Below are positions 13,946-16,698 of a DNA stretch of 16,698 nucleotides, piece by piece; the first letter of the stretch is position 1, and each line of letters starts with the position of its first letter. Made by a program: the position numbers and the translations under genes. The DNA lies in the NCBI GenBank assembly GCA_900544445.1, contig UQVK01000086.1, positions 1-16,698 of the forward strand, read 5' to 3'. The notes beneath the pieces are model-generated. The model saw nothing but the letters and a program-made list of their open reading frames with translations, was not told the origin of the DNA and did not search any database. Source of the DNA: an uncultured Lachnospiraceae bacterium (lineage in GTDB: Bacteria > Bacillota > Clostridia > Lachnospirales > Lachnospiraceae).

Positions 13946-15397
13946 TTATTGGACGTCAGGAACCCACACGGAGACGGAGCCGCCGCCCACGCAGAAGTCG
14001 GCGCTTCCGCTCTCATCCAGCACGATGGTCTGCTTCTGATTCCCCAGCGCGTCACGGAAGGTGCATCCGGCGAAGCGGGCGCCCATACACATGTTTTTGC
14101 TGCCGCCGGGGCCGTCCGTCAGGATGACGGCGCAGCCGGAGCCGGGACGGTCTTCTTCCCCCAGGCGCGTCCATCCGACGATATTATAATCATCGAAATA
14201 GTCGATCTGCTCCCCATACGCCGCATCCCGGCGAAGGCGGAGGAGCGTGTCCAGCTGTGCGCCCACCGGACCGATATGGTCATGGGGAACGCCGTAATAA
14301 TCCCCGTAAAAGACACAGGGAAGGCCATCCCGGCGCAGGAGGATCAGCGCGTAAGCGAGAGGCTTGAACCAGCCCTGTACCCAGGAGGAGAGCGCCTGTC
14401 CGGGCTGAGTGTCATGATTGTCTACGAAGGTCACGGCCCGGTTGGGACGCTCGGCAGTCAGTGTGCCATCGAAGATTTTGCTCATGTCAAAACAGCCGTT
14501 GCTGGAAGAGGCCTGTACGAAGTGGAAATGCAGCGGTACGTCAAACAGCCGCATGACGAGACCGGATTCGTCCAGATAATGGATCAGGGACTTCACGTTG
14601 GGGCTCCAGTATTCTCCTACGGCAGGAAGGCGCTTTCCCGTCTTTTTCCGAAGATCCATAAGCCAGTGGTTGTAAAAGGGAAAACGGATATGCTTGACCG
14701 CATCCAGACGGAAGCCGTCCACGCCGGTCGTATCCAGATACCATTCCCCCCAGCGGTCCAGTTCTGCCACCACCTCAGGATTGTTCATATCCAGATCGGC
14801 GCCCATCAGATAATCGTAGTTCCCGTTTTCCGGGTCTACCTCATCGTCCCATTCCTTGCCTGCAAATTGAAAGATTTCATGCCTCTTTCTGCGGTCATCC
14901 CAGTCAACACCGCTGAAATGGGTATGATTCCACTGAAAATCGGAATATTTTCCGCCCCTGCCGGGAAAACGGAAGCTGGTCCAGGCGGATATCTCCTGCG
15001 CCGGCCCTTCCTCCTCGTTCCGGTTGGTATCATCACATTCCTCCGCCAGCACGGTTTCACAGCCGTCCGCGCCCATCTTATGGTTCAGGACGATGTCCGC
15101 AAGAACGGAAAGACCGGCATCGTGCAGCGCCTTTATGGCCGCAAGATACTCGTCTTTGGTGCCATATTTGGTAGGAACACTGCCCTTCTGGTCAAATTCT
15201 CCCAGATCATAGAAATCATAAACGCCGTAGCCCACGTCCGCTTTCCCCTGTGCGCCTTTGTAGGCGGGCGGCAGCCATACGTCAGTAAACCCCGCCTCCT
15301 TCAGATGTGCCGCATCCGCTGCGGCCCGTTTCCAGTGTCCGGCATCCTCGGGCAGATACCATTCAAAGTATTGAATCATGGTTTTATTTTCATTCAT
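13946..15397 (-). CDS. Cytoplasmic alpha-amylase (GH13)
   Basis: The 483-aa enzyme cleaves internal alpha-1,4 bonds in starch or maltodextrins. There is no signal peptide, so it acts inside the cell on imported dextrins. GH13 motifs are all present: DIVLNHK (101-107), GVDGFRLDAVKH with nucleophile Asp232, VGEYW with acid Glu262, and FVDNHDTQ with Asp329. The start MIQYFEWYLPEDAGHWKR and the gap pattern match the AmyS/cytoplasmic GH13_5 group. GAAGG lies about ten bases before ATG 15397. A 6-bp hairpin (15415-15420/15429-15434) sits in the leader. It begins 66 bases after the 4Fe-4S gene on the same strand. It could work together with the neighbouring sugar acetyltransferase in oligosaccharide metabolism, by position only. 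Confidence 0.95.
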   Translation of the reverse strand: MNENKTMIQYFEWYLPEDAGHWKRAAADAAHLKEAGFTDVWLPPAYKGAQGKADVGYGVYDFYDLGEFDQKGSVPTKYGTKDEYLAAIKALHDAGLSVLADIVLNHKMGADGCETVLAEECDDTNRNEEEGPAQEISAWTSFRFPGRGGKYSDFQWNHTHFSGVDWDDRRKRHEIFQFAGKEWDDEVDPENGNYDYLMGADLDMNNPEVVAELDRWGEWYLDTTGVDGFRLDAVKHIRFPFYNHWLMDLRKKTGKRLPAVGEYWSPNVKSLIHYLDESGLVMRLFDVPLHFHFVQASSSNGCFDMSKIFDGTLTAERPNRAVTFVDNHDTQPGQALSSWVQGWFKPLAYALILLRRDGLPCVFYGDYYGVPHDHIGPVGAQLDTLLRLRRDAAYGEQIDYFDDYNIVGWTRLGEEDRPGSGCAVILTDGPGGSKNMCMGARFAGCTFRDALGNQKQTIVLDESGSADFCVGGGSVSVWVPDVQ

Positions 15398-15463
15398 AAT
15401 TTTCCTTCTTTCTGACCGGAGGAGCAGGTCCGGTTCTCGGGCATTTCTTTATGTTCGTGCGTT

Positions 15464-15979
15464 TCAAGTGCCTGGCGAATTTCTGCTTCCCAGAAGATGA
15501 GGGCAGACGTCCCTGCACCGGTGGCAGGAGATCACCCAGCTCTGCGTTTCTTTATCGGTTCCAAAGGCGTGCTCCCAGCAGGCAGACTGATTCATTTCAG
15601 CCTGATGGAGCGCATCCACCGGACAGGCTTTTACGCACAGGCCGCAGTTCTGACAAATGGGCTCCTTTTTCTCATCCGGCTCAAGTGGCGCGCTGCAAAG
15701 AACGGCGCCCAGCCAGACCATGCTTCCGAATTCCGGTGTGATCAGCAGGGAATGTCTTCCGATCGTTCCAAGCCCTGCGGCCTGTGCGGCATGTTTCAGG
15801 GAGATGATGGAACGCCACCTTCCGGTACGCCCGTCCCACTCGCTTTCATTGGTGGGAACAGGCACGGCGCCGATGCCGTTTTCCTCCAGACCGATACAGA
15901 GATCCAGGGCAATTCCCGCAATTCCGCACAGCTGTGCCCCAAGAGAATAAGCCAGTCTTTTTACCTGTCCGCTGTTCAT
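15464..15979 (-). CDS. 4Fe-4S double-cluster protein, epoxyqueuosine reductase-like, internally shortened
   Basis: The 171-aa protein has two cysteine sets: C109, C112, C115, C119 (CxxCxxCxxxCP) and C152, C155, C159 (CxxCxxxCP) with C134 as a possible extra ligand, as in proteins with two [4Fe-4S] clusters. The stretch AVPVPTNESEWDGRTGRWRS followed by KHAAQAAGLGTIGRHSLLITPEFGS resembles QueG-related proteins of Clostridia, which are about 250 aa. Here the N-terminal YSLGAQLCGIAG joins directly to LDLCIGLEENG, so about 80 residues seem to be missing in frame near residues 20-26 (about 15900-15920). The ORF is open and has a strong ribosome site (AGGAGGGG, 6-base spacer). It may be functional in a reduced form or be decaying. 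Confidence 0.82.
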   Translation of the reverse strand: MNSGQVKRLAYSLGAQLCGIAGIALDLCIGLEENGIGAVPVPTNESEWDGRTGRWRSIISLKHAAQAAGLGTIGRHSLLITPEFGSMVWLGAVLCSAPLEPDEKKEPICQNCGLCVKACPVDALHQAEMNQSACWEHAFGTDKETQSWVISCHRCRDVCPHLLGSRNSPGT

Positions 15980-16020
15980 ACCGTTCCCCTCCTGAAAAAT
16001 AAGCCATCAGACTTTTTTCC

Positions 16021-16029
16021 ATTCTATCA
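16021..16029 (-). promoter_or_regulatory. Possible extended -10 promoter for the 4Fe-4S gene
   Basis: On the minus strand TG-A-TAGAAT forms an extended -10 element 41 bases before the 4Fe-4S start codon. No convincing -35 lies 17 bases upstream. Confidence 0.35.
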
Positions 16030-16087
16030 CAGTTGAAGGAAATACGCATCCGAAATCGGCAGGATTACAGTTCCTTCCGCGCCATAG

Positions 16088-16114
16088 GGCAGTCCGTCAT
16101 CCTGCCGGACTGCC
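16088..16114. repeat. Inverted repeat in the gap before spoVAD
   Basis: GGCAGTCCG (16088-16096) and CGGACTGCC (16106-16114) form a perfect 9-bp stem with a 9-nt loop. There is no T run on either side, so it is not a standard terminator. It lies between the divergent 4Fe-4S gene and the spoVAD promoter. Role unknown. Confidence 0.55.
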
Positions 16115-16129
16115 GCAATTTCCAGTTTC

Positions 16130-16160
16130 TGAATAGTTTCCGGCAAAAATCCGAATACTA
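16130..16160 (+). promoter_or_regulatory. Candidate SigG promoter for spoVAD
   Basis: TGAATA (16130-16135), an exact SigG -35 match, is followed after 18 bases by AATACTA (16154-16160), one base from CATACTA. The predicted start is about 50 bases upstream of the spoVAD ATG. The leader contains a small GCC/GGC hairpin with a TTC loop (about 16188-16203). Confidence 0.68.
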
Positions 16161-16218
16161 TCAGGAAACGGACATGTTTATATAAAAGCCGGCCTTCGGC
16201 GGCAAAAAAGAGGTAGAT

Positions 16219-16698
16219 ATGAAGAAAGAAGAGAGAAATCCGATTCTGGGAAAACAGAGCATCGCGTTAAATGAGCCGGTCTATCTGATCGAGAGCGCGT
16301 CTGTGGTGGGAAAGAAGGAAGGGGAAGGCCCCCTGGGGAATCTGTTCGATCTGGTGGGGGAGGACGATCTGTTCGGCTGTAAAAGCTGGGAGGATGCGGA
16401 GAGCTGCCTGCAGCGGCGGGCCCTGTCCTTCGCACTGAAAAAAGCGGGCTGGAAGCAGGAGGATGCGCGCTTTCTGTTTGCGGGAGACCTGCTGGGACAG
16501 GAGATCGCCACCAGCTTCGGACTGGAAAATTTTGAGCGGCCGCTGTTTGGTTTGTACGGGGCCTGCTCCACCTGTGCCCTTTCCCTCACGCTGGCTTCCC
16601 TCATCATCGCAGGCGGCTTTGCGGAGAGGGCGGCCTGTGTGACCTCCAGCCATTTCGGCAGCGCGGAAAAGGAATTCCGGTTCCCTCTGGCTTACGGA
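16219..16698 (+). CDS. spoVAD: Stage V sporulation protein AD (partial, runs off the window end)
   Basis: SpoVAD is a thiolase-fold protein of the spore inner membrane that binds dipicolinic acid in the SpoVA system. The visible 160 residues begin MKKEERNPILGKQSIALNEP and include VYLIESASVVGKKEGEGPLG, LFAGDLLGQE, FGLYGACSTCALSLTLASL with the thiolase-like cysteine region, and FAERAACVTSSHFGSAEKEF. These match the SpoVAD family as I know it; the full protein is about 340 aa. The ribosome site is AAGAGGTAG just before the ATG. spoVAC, its usual upstream neighbour, lies about 3.6 kb away. spoVAE and others may follow outside the window. Confidence 0.95.
   Translation, partial: MKKEERNPILGKQSIALNEPVYLIESASVVGKKEGEGPLGNLFDLVGEDDLFGCKSWEDAESCLQRRALSFALKKAGWKQEDARFLFAGDLLGQEIATSFGLENFERPLFGLYGACSTCALSLTLASLIIAGGFAERAACVTSSHFGSAEKEFRFPLAYG

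Noticed and set aside
13886..15415. Long 509-aa open frame opposite the amylase gene
   Set aside because: It is the antisense shadow of a gene with all GH13 motifs; the translation shows no recognisable family and has no ribosome site.
16027..16200. Minus-strand stretch that reads like a protein tail (ending AYFLQL then stop)
   Set aside because: No start codon or ribosome site, it crosses the spoVAD promoter and I recognise no family, so it is probably chance, though a decayed gene end cannot be excluded.

Overview
The window looks like chromosomal DNA from a spore-forming, moderately GC-rich Clostridia member, most plausibly Lachnospiraceae. The reasons are a complete spoIIA locus, spoVA spore genes, strong AGGAGG-type ribosome sites, a degraded Rpn/PD-(D/E)XK transposase of a type common in that family, and sequence resemblance from memory. 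No rRNA, tRNA, CRISPR array or intact mobile element was seen.

Layout. Positions 1-130 hold four hairpins in a row, followed by folC, a 57-aa conserved-looking small protein and a zinc-ribbon/TPR membrane protein, all apparently co-transcribed (141-3060). After a terminator-like hairpin comes spoIIAA-spoIIAB-sigF, then spoVAA-spoVAB (3247-6179). A cluster of three hairpins, flanked by a perfect 33-bp direct repeat, sits between spoIIAA and spoIIAB. From 6191 to 12078 lies an unrelated vegetative block: a hypothetical protein and a two-subunit chromate-type transporter on the minus strand; a divergent LysR regulator; a GH43 exo-beta-1,3-galactanase-like enzyme; a minus-strand EutH-like transporter; and an AEC-family permease. 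spoVAC then stands alone (12194-12649) with its own promoter and terminator. Next come a transposase remnant, a sugar O-acetyltransferase, a minus-strand cytoplasmic alpha-amylase and a shortened 4Fe-4S protein. The window ends inside spoVAD (from 16219).

How it fits together. SpoIIAA, SpoIIAB and SigF form the forespore partner-switching module. SpoVAA, AB, AC and AD belong to the spore membrane channel for Ca-dipicolinate. In Bacillus the spoVA genes form one operon. Here they are split into three pieces (AA-AB, AC, AD-) separated by about 6 kb and 3.5 kb of metabolic genes. Each piece is preceded by a sequence matching the SigG consensus (TGCATA-18-AATACTT, GGTATA-17-CATACTA, TGAATA-18-AATACTA), so the pieces could still be co-regulated. 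This split, with one promoter per piece, is the most notable feature. The hairpin cassettes and an apparent internal deletion in the 4Fe-4S protein come next.
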